Positions 28,151 to 35,793 of a DNA stretch of 64,000 nucleotides are shown in pieces. The stretch comes from an uncultured Lachnospiraceae bacterium (GTDB lineage Bacteria; Bacillota; Clostridia; Lachnospirales; Lachnospiraceae): positions 1 to 64,000 of the forward strand of contig CACWRR010000004.1 in the NCBI GenBank assembly GCA_902763335.1, in the 5' to 3' direction. Position 1 is the stretch's first letter. The number at the start of each line of letters is the position of its first letter. The notes below the pieces were generated by a model. That model was not told where the DNA came from. It did no database searches and saw nothing but the letters and a program-made list of their open reading frames with translations. The translations under genes and the position numbers were made by a program.

Positions 28151-28507
28151 TTAAGCAATTTTGCTCTTTGCAAGCTCTGCAAGTTTTGCAAAACCATCTG
28201 CATCATTGATTGCCATATCAGATAACATTTTTCTGTTTACTTCTACTCCAGCAAGTTTTAATCCATACATAAATTTGCTGTATGAAAGTCCGTTGATTCT
28301 TGCTGCTGCATTAATTCTTGCAATCCATAACTGTCTGAACTGTCTCTTTCTCTGCTTTCTGCCTGCGTATGAGCTTGTTAATGCTCTCATAACTGACTGT
28401 TTAGCAACTCTATACTGTTTTGATCTGGCTCCTCTGTAACCTTTAGCCAGTTTTAATACTCTGTTATGTTTCTTCTTAGCGTTCATTCCGCCTTTAATTC
28501 TTGCCAT
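28151..28507 (-). CDS. rplT: 50S ribosomal protein L20
   Basis: L20 is an early-assembly protein of the large subunit and also represses its own operon in Firmicutes. The N-terminal basic extension ([20 protein letters not shown]) and the globular part ([21 protein letters not shown]) are characteristic, and 118 residues is the normal length. It is the last gene of infC-rpmI-rplT. Confidence 0.98.
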   Translation of the reverse strand: MARIKGGMNAKKKHNRVLKLAKGYRGARSKQYRVAKQSVMRALTSSYAGRKQRKRQFRQLWIARINAAARINGLSYSKFMYGLKLAGVEVNRKMLSDMAINDADGFAKLAELAKSKIA

Positions 28508-28536
28508 TTCAGTTTTCCTCCTATATTATTCTATTC

Positions 28537-28734
28537 CTATAAATAAGGTAATATTTTCTTCATGTTCTTGATATTTGTTGAATCTGTCATAGCAGCCTTT
28601 CTAAGATTTCTCTTTCTCTTAGTAGACTTCTTTGTCAATATATGGCTCTTGTAAGCCTTCATTCTCTTTAATTTTCCTGTACCTGTTTTTTTGAAACGCT
28701 TTGCTGCTGCTCTGCTTGTTTTCATTTTTGGCAT
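28537..28734 (-). CDS. rpmI: 50S ribosomal protein L35
   Basis: A 65-residue highly basic protein starting [20 protein letters not shown], typical of L35. An AAGGAGG stands before the ATG, and it sits between infC and rplT as in most bacteria. Confidence 0.98.
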   Translation of the reverse strand: MPKMKTSRAAAKRFKKTGTGKLKRMKAYKSHILTKKSTKRKRNLRKAAMTDSTNIKNMKKILPYL

Positions 28735-28777
28735 TATTTTTTCCTCCTTAAGATTAAATATCTATTTTAACTGTAGC

Positions 28778-29284
28778 TTAACGCTTTTCTGTTAAAAACA
28801 TCTGCATATTTCTGCCCTCTAATTTGGCAGGTTTATCTATAACTGCAATATCTGATAACATCTCTGCAAAATCATCAAGCACATGCTTACTGCTTGATAT
28901 ATGAGCCATCTCTCTTCCTCTGAATCTGAGAGTAACTTTAACCTTATCTCCTTTTTCAAGGAACTTTCTGGCCATATTTGCTTTAGTTTTCAAATCATTT
29001 GCCTCAATATTAGGTGACAATCTGACTTCCTTTATGTCTATTGTCTTCTGCTTTTTCTTGGCATCTCTTTCTTTTCTTGCCTGCTCATAACGATATTTTC
29101 CATAATCAATTATCTTGCATACCGGTGGTTTTGCCGTAGGTGCAATCTTAACAAGATCAAGCTGTGCTTCCTTTGCAAGCTTATATGCATCCTTTGCAGA
29201 CATGATTCCTAACTGTTCTCCGTCTTCTCCAATTACTCGTACTTCCCTGTCCCTTATCTGTTCGTTAATCATTAAATCACTAAT
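28778..29284 (-). CDS. infC: Translation initiation factor IF-3 (probable AUU start)
   Basis: IF-3 checks the start codon and keeps the subunits apart. Both domains are present: INEQIRDREVRVIGEDGEQL at the N-terminus and RFRGREMAH (about 115) in the C-domain. The best start is an ATT at 29284: GGAGGTG (29292-29298) lies exactly 7 bases before it, whereas the first ATG (29272) is 19 bases from that site. Non-AUG starts at infC are known in E. coli and Bacillus, where they allow IF-3 to limit its own synthesis. That gives 168 residues. A long upstream extension to 29380 would overlap the leader terminator and is rejected. Confidence 0.93.
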   Translation of the reverse strand: MSDLMINEQIRDREVRVIGEDGEQLGIMSAKDAYKLAKEAQLDLVKIAPTAKPPVCKIIDYGKYRYEQARKERDAKKKQKTIDIKEVRLSPNIEANDLKTKANMARKFLEKGDKVKVTLRFRGREMAHISSSKHVLDDFAEMLSDIAVIDKPAKLEGRNMQMFLTEKR

Positions 29285-29475
29285 GGCAGTGCACCTCCAA
29301 TATTTCATATCAAATAACTCAGTCTGTCCTGATGTGAATACCACAAAAAAGGTGGATAAACATCTTATCCACCTAAACATATCAAAATCAAATAAATTCT
29401 GTACGCATATTAACCAACGGTCATCTACATATATGCCGTGGTGAGAGTGGATACTCTGCTTTTATTTTCACAACA
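29285..29475 (-). promoter_or_regulatory. infC leader RNA (probable L20-type attenuator)
   Basis: The ~190-base 5' leader holds a strong intrinsic terminator (29345-29373) before the infC ribosome site, and further structure upstream (29400-29460). In Bacillus the infC-rpmI-rplT leader is controlled by L20 binding that favours such a terminator; the same is inferred here. I could not verify the L20-binding pseudoknot. Confidence 0.65.
29345..29373 (-). terminator. Leader attenuator terminator of infC operon
   Basis: GGTGGATAA / TTATCCACC is a perfect 9-bp stem with a 5-base loop (29351-29359 with 29365-29373), followed by TTTTTT on the minus strand. It lies between the promoter and infC, so it must be conditional. 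Confidence 0.8.
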
Positions 29476-29480
29476 TGCAT

Positions 29481-29509
29481 ATCTTACCATTAATCACCTG
29501 CAATGTCAA
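29481..29509 (-). promoter_or_regulatory. Promoter of the infC operon
   Basis: TTGACA (29504-29509) and TAAGAT (29481-29486) with a 17-base spacer on the minus strand. The -35 lies immediately beyond the stop of the DUF1540 gene. Confidence 0.75.
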
Positions 29510-29512
29510 CAA

Positions 29513-29830
29513 TTATTTATAAAAACTTGCGCACATAGTCTCGCTACAGCATTTTGCATTACATCCTTCTATCTCTACATGACCTGCTGTACAATTTTTA
29601 TTGTCATTGTAAGTGCATTTTTCGGCTTCACAGGCTATACCTGTTTTCCTTTCGGGTTCACTGCTGCACTTACAGGTATTAGAATACGTGTCTGTTCCCT
29701 CTTTAAAACTTCCACAGGCTGTGGATGTCTTATCTTCTGCTGCATTTCCCTCTACATTTATCTGTTCCTTGCAGCACATTCTGTCCTTGTTATAGTTACA
29801 GTTAGTTACGGTGCAGTTTAATATTGGCAT
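29513..29830 (-). CDS. DUF1540 domain protein, two cysteine-rich repeats
   Basis: A 105-residue cysteine-rich cytoplasmic protein with two DUF1540 copies: residues 4-40 (NCTVTNCNYNKDRMCC...ACGSF) and 66-103 (GIACEAEKCTYNDNKNCTA...MCASF). Each has the C-x3-C-x6-C-type spacing that suggests metal (zinc or iron) binding. It is common in Clostridia, and no function has been proven. GGAGG precedes the ATG. It lies just upstream of the infC promoter but has its own stop before it. Confidence 0.88.
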   Translation of the reverse strand: MPILNCTVTNCNYNKDRMCCKEQINVEGNAAEDKTSTACGSFKEGTDTYSNTCKCSSEPERKTGIACEAEKCTYNDNKNCTAGHVEIEGCNAKCCSETMCASFYK

Positions 29831-30031
29831 ATTTCCTCCATTCCGCCGATACCGGCTTGTTTTATTTTACACTTAATATATTCCGCAGTTTTTCTCTTTT
29901 TATTCCCGTATTTATCTGCATAATTTTTCATCCACAATTTAAATTTGACAATTATATTTATGAGGTATTATCATATAAATAACTATCAGATTCACAATTA
30001 ACATTTAAATTATTTAAGGATTGGAGATTAT

Positions 30032-30787
30032 ATGACATTTTCAAAAAAATTTATTTATATATTTTTATTATCATCTTTTATATTTTTATTATTGCTTATA
30101 TTTTATTTTAAACCAACATCTAACACGGAGGTAACCATGAAAAAATTACAGACCGAAACTAAGGAGACGCAGACCGAAACAGCATATACGGAAAACACTT
30201 TACCTGAACCTGAATTTTATCAGGAAGCCATTTCCGAAAATCTCAAAGAAACTATGACAGGTAAATCATATACCCCAAATGACAACATTACCTTTGATAA
30301 CCTGAGACATGTTGTTGTCTCTTATATTGATTTTGACGGAAATACCCGGTCAGGTGAACTGGTGGTAAATGAAGCTGTGGCAGATGATGTCGTGGAAATT
30401 TTTAAAGAATTGTATGAAGCCGCATATCCAATAGAAAAGATACGGTTAATAGACGAATATAACGGTGATGATGACGAATCCATGGGTGATAATAATTCAT
30501 CCTGCTTTAACTACCGCACCATCGATGGCCAGACAACACTGTCTGACCACAGTTACGGTCTTGCAATAGACATAAATCCCCTTTATAACCCTTATGTAAG
30601 AACCGGTATGGGGGAGAGAAATGTCCTGCCCGTAAACGGACAGGTATATGCTGACAGAACTTCTGACTTTCCGCATAAAATAACCCACGATGATGTATGT
30701 TATCAGATATTTACAAAGCACGGCTGGTTATGGGGCGGTGACTGGGACAGTCCTGTTGACTATCAGCATTTTTACCGTGAACTATAA
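30032..30787 (+). CDS. M15-family D-alanyl-D-alanine carboxypeptidase-like protein
   Basis: A membrane-anchored (residues 7-27) peptidoglycan peptidase of the VanY/M15 type. The catalytic domain (about 100-251) keeps the metal ligands: SDHSYGLAIDINPLYNPY (SxHxxGxAxD) and the last histidine in DYQHFYREL, with a W-GGDWDSP loop. It probably trims stem peptides or cross-links in the wall. GGAG lies 5 bases before the ATG. Its stop overlaps the stop of the opposite MATE gene by 6 bases. Confidence 0.88.
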   Translation: MTFSKKFIYIFLLSSFIFLLLLIFYFKPTSNTEVTMKKLQTETKETQTETAYTENTLPEPEFYQEAISENLKETMTGKSYTPNDNITFDNLRHVVVSYIDFDGNTRSGELVVNEAVADDVVEIFKELYEAAYPIEKIRLIDEYNGDDDESMGDNNSSCFNYRTIDGQTTLSDHSYGLAIDINPLYNPYVRTGMGERNVLPVNGQVYADRTSDFPHKITHDDVCYQIFTKHGWLWGGDWDSPVDYQHFYREL

Positions 30788-32131
30788 TTTGCTTTTCACC
30801 TTTTTTATACATATCGTATAACACACAATGTAAGCACATATTGTTATTACCCACGTTACTGGATACGAGATGTAAAGTGTAGTCAGTGTATGATGTGCCT
30901 TGAAAATAGTATAAATCCATACTATTCTCAGGCCGCATGCACCTATAAGAGAAATTATCATAGGCATTACAGAATATCCCATTCCTCTGACACTTCCTGC
31001 AAACACATCCATAATTCCACATGTAAAATATGTAAGACATATAACTCTCATTCTCATAAGTCCATAGTGTATAACTTCCATATCAGATGAATATATATGT
31101 AATAACGTATTTCCTGCAAAATACGCACCAAATCCCAATATGATTCCTAACATTGATACAAGTCCGATGCATATAAGAAGTATCTTTCCTACACGTTCAA
31201 TCTTCTTTCCACCTATATTCTGACTTGTAAAGCTTATGGCAGTCTGATTATAGGAGTTCATGGATATGTATATAAATCCCTCTATGTTACTTGCCGCAGT
31301 ATTACCCGCCATGGCAATACTTCCAAAGGAATTAATTGATGACTGTATAAGCACATTTGATAACGCAAACACAACTCCCTGCATTCCTGCCGGTATGCCC
31401 ACAAACATTATCTCTTTTAACTTACTTCCGGTAAGCCTAAGTTCTGATAAATTTATACCATATGAACCATCCTCTTTTATAAGGCACCTTACTACCATTG
31501 CTGCTGAAATATACTGTGCAACTACTGTGGCTATTCCGACACCGGCAACACCCATTCCAAAACAGATTACCGAAATAAGATTAAGACATACATTAACGCT
31601 GCCTGAAAGTATCAGATAATACAGTGGTCTTTTCGTATCCCCGATAGCTCTCAAGACGGCACTTCCAAAGTTATACAGCATCATCGCCGGCATGCCAAGG
31701 AAATATATCTTTAAGTATAGTGCCGACTTTCCAAGAACATCCTCCGGTGAATCCATCAGTTTAAGTAACGGCGTAGCAAGTATAATTCCTATTATGACAA
31801 GTATTATTCCGCTGATAACTGCCGTTAATATTGCCGTATGAACAGTCTCACTTACATCCTTTTCTTTCCCTGCACCATAGTATTTGGCCGTTATAACATT
31901 AGCTCCGACTGAAAGACCAACGAAAAGATTTATTATCAGATTTATAAGTGCCGTTGTAGAGCCAACGGCAGCTAACGATTCTTTTCCGGCATATCTGCCT
32001 ACAACAATAATATCTGTCGCATTGAACAATAACTGAAGTATGCCTGATGCCATGACCGGAATCGTAAATATCAATATTTTCTTAAGCAATGGTCCACTGC
32101 ACATGTCCATCTCATATTTCTTTTGTTTCAT
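30782..32131 (-). CDS. MATE-family multidrug/sodium antiporter
   Basis: A 449-residue protein with about twelve membrane helices. The N-terminal half begins LLKKILIFTIPVMASGILQLLFNATD (family signature, split by the first helix) and continues VVGRYAGKESLAAVGST. The family exports cationic drugs or metabolites using Na+ or H+. The substrate is unknown. Its start overlaps the end of the aminopeptidase gene by 20 bases, so the two are translationally linked. Confidence 0.93.
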   Translation of the reverse strand: MKQKKYEMDMCSGPLLKKILIFTIPVMASGILQLLFNATDIIVVGRYAGKESLAAVGSTTALINLIINLFVGLSVGANVITAKYYGAGKEKDVSETVHTAILTAVISGIILVIIGIILATPLLKLMDSPEDVLGKSALYLKIYFLGMPAMMLYNFGSAVLRAIGDTKRPLYYLILSGSVNVCLNLISVICFGMGVAGVGIATVVAQYISAAMVVRCLIKEDGSYGINLSELRLTGSKLKEIMFVGIPAGMQGVVFALSNVLIQSSINSFGSIAMAGNTAASNIEGFIYISMNSYNQTAISFTSQNIGGKKIERVGKILLICIGLVSMLGIILGFGAYFAGNTLLHIYSSDMEVIHYGLMRMRVICLTYFTCGIMDVFAGSVRGMGYSVMPMIISLIGACGLRIVWIYTIFKAHHTLTTLYISYPVTWVITICAYIVCYTICIKKVKSKL

Positions 32132-33914
32132 TTTTCAACCATTCCCTTTCATCCTCCTCCATATAAGATGATATTGTTTCATAAACTTTACTATGATATG
32201 CATTTAACAGGTATCTGTCATCCTGATTCAATGCAGAAACATCTATAGATTCTCTGTCAAACGGTACCATTGTAAGAACATCAAATCTCATAAACTGACC
32301 ATAGTAATTTTTCTCATCTTTTACGCACATAAGAAGATTTTCCAGACGTATTCCGTATTTTCCTTCTATATATACCCCCGGTTCATCTGATGTTATCATG
32401 CCCTCCTCAAGAACAGCATCCTGGCTGTTTATCTGCATAGGATTTATTTTCCACCTGAAACTGTTTGGCGATTCATGTACATTAAGAAGATATCCGACAC
32501 CATGTCCCGTTCCGTGTTTGAAATCAAGTCCCATCTTCCATAATGGCTCTCTTGCTATATAATCCAGATTTGCCCCTCTGCATCCATACATGAACTTTGC
32601 ATCCGCAAGTCTGAGATTGCCTTTAAGAACTGCCGTATAATGATTTTTCATCTCGGAAGATATGTTACCAACAGAAATTGTTCTCGTCATATCCGTTGTT
32701 CCCTCAAGATAATGTCCGCCGGCATCAAGTAAGAGAAATCCGTCCTTTGTAATAAGCTTATCACTGTCTTCATCCGGTTCATAGTGTACTATTGCACCAT
32801 TTGTTCCATATGCGGATATTGTTGCGAAACTCGGTTCAATATAACTGTCAATGTCTCTTCTGATATCATCAAGCTTATTTACAACATCCATCTCGGTTAT
32901 ATTCATATTATTTACATTTTTCTTTAACCAGTATATAAGTTTTGTCACAGCCACACCGTCTTTTATGTGTGAAATGCGTTCATTATCCATCTCAGCTTTA
33001 TTTTTAACCGCTTTCATCTGCATTACAGGACTTATAAAATTCTTTATCTTAACCTCTGATGTTATATTTCTGACAACCATGGTATTTGCCTTTGACATAT
33101 CTGTCATATAGCATTTTCCCGGCTCTAATACCTTAACATAATCATATATTTCATCATACTCTCTTACGAAAATCCTGCATTTGTTAAGCTCATTTTCTAT
33201 CTCATCGCTCACTGCATTTTTATTCACAAACAGATATGAATTTTCATCTTCTGATGTTTCCAGAATCAGATATGAAAGTGCAACCGGATTATAGTCAATA
33301 TCATTTGCCCTTATATTCAAAAGCCATGCAATCTCATCAAGTGCTGTTATTATTATTCCGTCCGATTTATTATTTTTAAGAATATTTCTTAATTCTTCTA
33401 TCTTCTCTTCTCTTGATTTTCCTGCATATTTTATTCCCAACTGCCAAATTCCCGTACAATTTCTCTCCGGTCTGTCATCCCATATATCTCCTACCAGATC
33501 GACATCGTAAACAATCTTTATATTTTTACCTGATAATCTTTTTTCAATATTTGATGTTGCAGCAGCACTCACCGTTCTTCCGTCAAATGCCAGTGTCTGT
33601 CCTTCAAGCATGTTACTACTTAAATACTGCATGATATCCGGCACACCCTGCTCTCCCATTTTGTATAATTTTATCCCGCTGCCTGAAAGCTCAGCCTCAG
33701 CCTGTATAAAATATCTTCCATCAGTCCACAATCCTGCCTCGTCTGCAGTAATTATCATTCTTCCTGCCGAACCGGTAAATCCCGACAGATATTCCCTGCA
33801 TTTAAAATAGTCCCCCACATACTCTGAACCGTGAAAATCATCGGTCATAACCATATATGCATCTATATTCTCTTCTTTCATTCTTTTTTGAATTTCTAAT
33901 ATCTGTTTTCGCAC
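32112..33914 (-). CDS. Aminopeptidase P family protein (Xaa-Pro aminopeptidase)
   Basis: A M24B metallopeptidase that removes the N-terminal residue before proline. It has two creatinase-like N-domains (1-300) and a C-terminal pita-bread domain with the metal ligands LLLDAGGHYLEGTTDMTRT (two Asp, about 415), GHGVGYLLNVHESP (His, about 485) and SDEPGVYIEGKYGIRLEN (Glu pair, about 530-545). The start is taken as GTG at 33914 (MRKQILEIQ), with GGAGG six bases before it; the ATG at 33932 precedes that site. About 600 residues is normal for the long eukaryote-like subfamily. Confidence 0.93.
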   Translation of the reverse strand: MRKQILEIQKRMKEENIDAYMVMTDDFHGSEYVGDYFKCREYLSGFTGSAGRMIITADEAGLWTDGRYFIQAEAELSGSGIKLYKMGEQGVPDIMQYLSSNMLEGQTLAFDGRTVSAAATSNIEKRLSGKNIKIVYDVDLVGDIWDDRPERNCTGIWQLGIKYAGKSREEKIEELRNILKNNKSDGIIITALDEIAWLLNIRANDIDYNPVALSYLILETSEDENSYLFVNKNAVSDEIENELNKCRIFVREYDEIYDYVKVLEPGKCYMTDMSKANTMVVRNITSEVKIKNFISPVMQMKAVKNKAEMDNERISHIKDGVAVTKLIYWLKKNVNNMNITEMDVVNKLDDIRRDIDSYIEPSFATISAYGTNGAIVHYEPDEDSDKLITKDGFLLLDAGGHYLEGTTDMTRTISVGNISSEMKNHYTAVLKGNLRLADAKFMYGCRGANLDYIAREPLWKMGLDFKHGTGHGVGYLLNVHESPNSFRWKINPMQINSQDAVLEEGMITSDEPGVYIEGKYGIRLENLLMCVKDEKNYYGQFMRFDVLTMVPFDRESIDVSALNQDDRYLLNAYHSKVYETISSYMEEDEREWLKNETKEI

Positions 33915-33984
33915 AATAATCCTCCATTCCAATACTTTTTCATTGCATCATACATATTCATCCTCTATAATATATCTTAGTTTA

Positions 33985-34192
33985 AGGCTTTTGCAAAACA
34001 CTGTAACATTTGCTTTGTGTTGTGCAGATTTACAGGCTGAATAAGCGACATTCTGAGGCGGCCGGTACTTAACGGCTGAATATTATGCAGACGCTTATGT
34101 ACCGCTGCCAGCCGAAGATAGTGAAAACATGTGCGCGTTGCAGCCTGTAAATCTGTACACACATATATAATTAAAGAGTTTCGCAAAAGCCT
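33985..34192. repeat. Palindromic MITE-like element / structured RNA
   Basis: The 310-base gap between two genes holds nested inverted repeats and no credible gene. Outer arms are 33985-34002 and 34175-34192 (AGGCTTTTGC core, 16 of 18 matching). Inside, 34022-34039 pairs with 34141-34158 (17 of 18, GATTTACAGGCTG core) and can extend outward through a TGTGT/ACACA with one bulge. A third pair, ATAAGCG 34041-34047 with CGCTTAT 34092-34098, and a CGGCTG/CAGCCG pair (about 34073-34114) complete a branched structure. This is typical of a small non-autonomous transposable element, or of a structured RNA. No target-site duplication was recognised. Confidence 0.6.
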
Positions 34193-34224
34193 GAATCATG
34201 CATATTACGAAAGGAGCATATACA

Positions 34225-34491
34225 ATGAAATATTTTGTAATATATCTTATTATCATGAATCTTGCCGGTTTTGCAAGTATGGGCATTGATAAATATAAAG
34301 CAAGACACCATAAATGGCGTATTCCGGAAAAGACTCTTTTTCTCATAGCAGCCATCGGCGGATCAGCAGGCTCTATAGCCGGTATGCAGACATTCCGCCA
34401 CAAAACTAAACATACAGTTTTTATTATAGGCATGCCACTTATTTTTATCATTCATATTGCACTTTTTATTTTTCTCAAATATTATATTTAG
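34225..34491 (+). CDS. DUF1294 membrane protein
   Basis: An 88-residue protein with helices at about 3-20, 38-58 and 67-85. The family core MGIDKYKA followed by WRIPEKTLFLIAAIGGSAGS is clear; GMQTFRHKTKH ends the conserved part. Function unknown. The ATG at 34225 is selected because AAAGGAG lies 8 bases before it; the ATG at 34198 lies inside the end of the palindromic element. Its stop overlaps that of the opposite Nudix gene by 4 bases. Confidence 0.88.
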   Translation: MKYFVIYLIIMNLAGFASMGIDKYKARHHKWRIPEKTLFLIAAIGGSAGSIAGMQTFRHKTKHTVFIIGMPLIFIIHIALFIFLKYYI

Positions 34492-35051
34492 CCCTGTCTG
34501 CTCCACAGGTAACAATACGCCTGTGTTCTTCCGGCAAATATACACTCAGAAAGAAGTTTTTTAACTTCTTTTTTTGTATACCATCCGGCTTTTATCTCCT
34601 CATATTCTGAATCGCTTTTTGTTATGTTTCCCTTTGCTTTGCCAACTATACATACATTTTTTTCATTACTGAATCCAACTGCACTGTAACTCTCACCAAT
34701 ATGGTCATCTATACAGATAAGTTCCAGTCCGGTCTCCTCCTTAAGTTCCCGCTTCGCACTCTCATCAGGTGTTTCCCCTTCATCTATAAGTCCTGCCGGA
34801 AAATTATACACCCATTCTCCTGCTGCCAGCCTGTACTCCCTATTTAACAGAATCCTTTCTCCATCAATCGAATGTATAACAAGAACGACCGCATCTACCT
34901 TTCCATTATTCAGGTCATCTTTTGTTTTTATATCATGGTTCCTGCTTATCATTTCATATACTTTTAAATGATTATTTTCAGTGTTATATGTAAGGTCATA
35001 TCTCGTTATATATTTTCCCTCATGCACCTTTTCAATTTTTTTCAAATCCAT
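34488..35051 (-). CDS. Nudix hydrolase (ADP-ribose pyrophosphatase-like)
   Basis: The Nudix box is intact (GETPDESAKRELKEETGLEL, about 88-107), with the upstream GLIDEG typical of ADP-sugar pyrophosphatases. The ~187 residues fit that group, which splits ADP-ribose and related sugars. I prefer the ATG at 35051 (MDLKKIEKV); an ATG at 35075 sits almost on top of a GAGG. It lies just after the terminator of the glmS operon. Confidence 0.87.
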   Translation of the reverse strand: MDLKKIEKVHEGKYITRYDLTYNTENNHLKVYEMISRNHDIKTKDDLNNGKVDAVVLVIHSIDGERILLNREYRLAAGEWVYNFPAGLIDEGETPDESAKRELKEETGLELICIDDHIGESYSAVGFSNEKNVCIVGKAKGNITKSDSEYEEIKAGWYTKKEVKKLLSECIFAGRTQAYCYLWSRQG

Positions 35052-35082
35052 AATTTCCCAGTTCCTTTTCAACATTTACCTC

Positions 35083-35113
35083 AAAAAAGTGCCACATAAC
35101 GCGGCACTTTTTC
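35083..35113 (-). terminator. Terminator of the glmS operon
   Basis: AAGTGCC / GGCACTT with the loop ACATAACGC (about 35088-35110) directly follows the beta-helix protein gene and is followed by TTTTTT on the minus strand. The other side also has a T-run. Confidence 0.75.
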
Positions 35114-35116
35114 GTT

Positions 35117-35782
35117 TTATATTTTAGATACTATTTCGTTTTTATTTTTGTAAATCGAACCTTCAGGTACATAACCTCTGACCATAGAAAGCGGATATAC
35201 ATTTGTATTTTTTCCTATAACGGTTCCCGGATTCATTACCGAATTACATCCAACCTCGACACAGTCACCAAGTATAGCTCCAAATTTCTTCATGCCTGTT
35301 TCTACTTTTTCTCCATCTACATTTACCGTTACCAGTGATTTGTCAGACTTAAGGTTTGAAGTAATGGAACCTGCTCCCATATGCGATTTAAAACCAAGAA
35401 CTGAATTTCCAACATAATTGTAATGTGGAACCTGAACCTTATCAAAAAGCAATGTACATTTAAGCTCTGTGGAATTTCCCACAACTGCACCTTTACCTAC
35501 AATCGCGTTACCTCTGACAAATGCACAGTGTCTTACCTCTGCATCCTCATCTATTATAAGTGGTCCATTCAGACTGGCAGTAGGTGCAACCTTTGCCGAT
35601 TTGGCAATCCATATGTTGTCTCCCTTTTGCTCAAATTTATCTTTAGGAAGTTTTGGCCCGATTTCCATTATAAAATCTTCCAATGTGTTAAAAACTTCCC
35701 ACGGATATTCAAGTCTCTCCAGTAATTCTTTTGCAATTGTATTATTTAAATCAAATAAATTAGATATTTTTAAAACGTCCAT
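35117..35782 (-). CDS. Left-handed beta-helix (LbH) nucleotidyltransferase-like protein
   Basis: A 221-residue protein dominated by hexapeptide repeats (for example ASLNGPLIIDEDAEVRH and NAIVGKGAVVGNST, about 65-210), a left-handed beta-helix like the acetyltransferase half of GlmU. The N-terminal ~50 residues are helical and lack a pyrophosphorylase motif. It follows glmS by 11 bases, so a role in UDP-GlcNAc supply, such as acetylation of glucosamine-1-phosphate, is a reasonable inference, not proven. The start ATG (MDVLKIS) follows AGGAG by 8 bases. Confidence 0.8.
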   Translation of the reverse strand: MDVLKISNLFDLNNTIAKELLERLEYPWEVFNTLEDFIMEIGPKLPKDKFEQKGDNIWIAKSAKVAPTASLNGPLIIDEDAEVRHCAFVRGNAIVGKGAVVGNSTELKCTLLFDKVQVPHYNYVGNSVLGFKSHMGAGSITSNLKSDKSLVTVNVDGEKVETGMKKFGAILGDCVEVGCNSVMNPGTVIGKNTNVYPLSMVRGYVPEGSIYKNKNEIVSKI

Positions 35783-35793
35783 ATTCAACACTC

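Noticed and set aside
33977-34451. Several ORFs across the palindromic element and DUF1294
   Set aside because: They follow the inverted repeats and overlap a real gene on the other strand.
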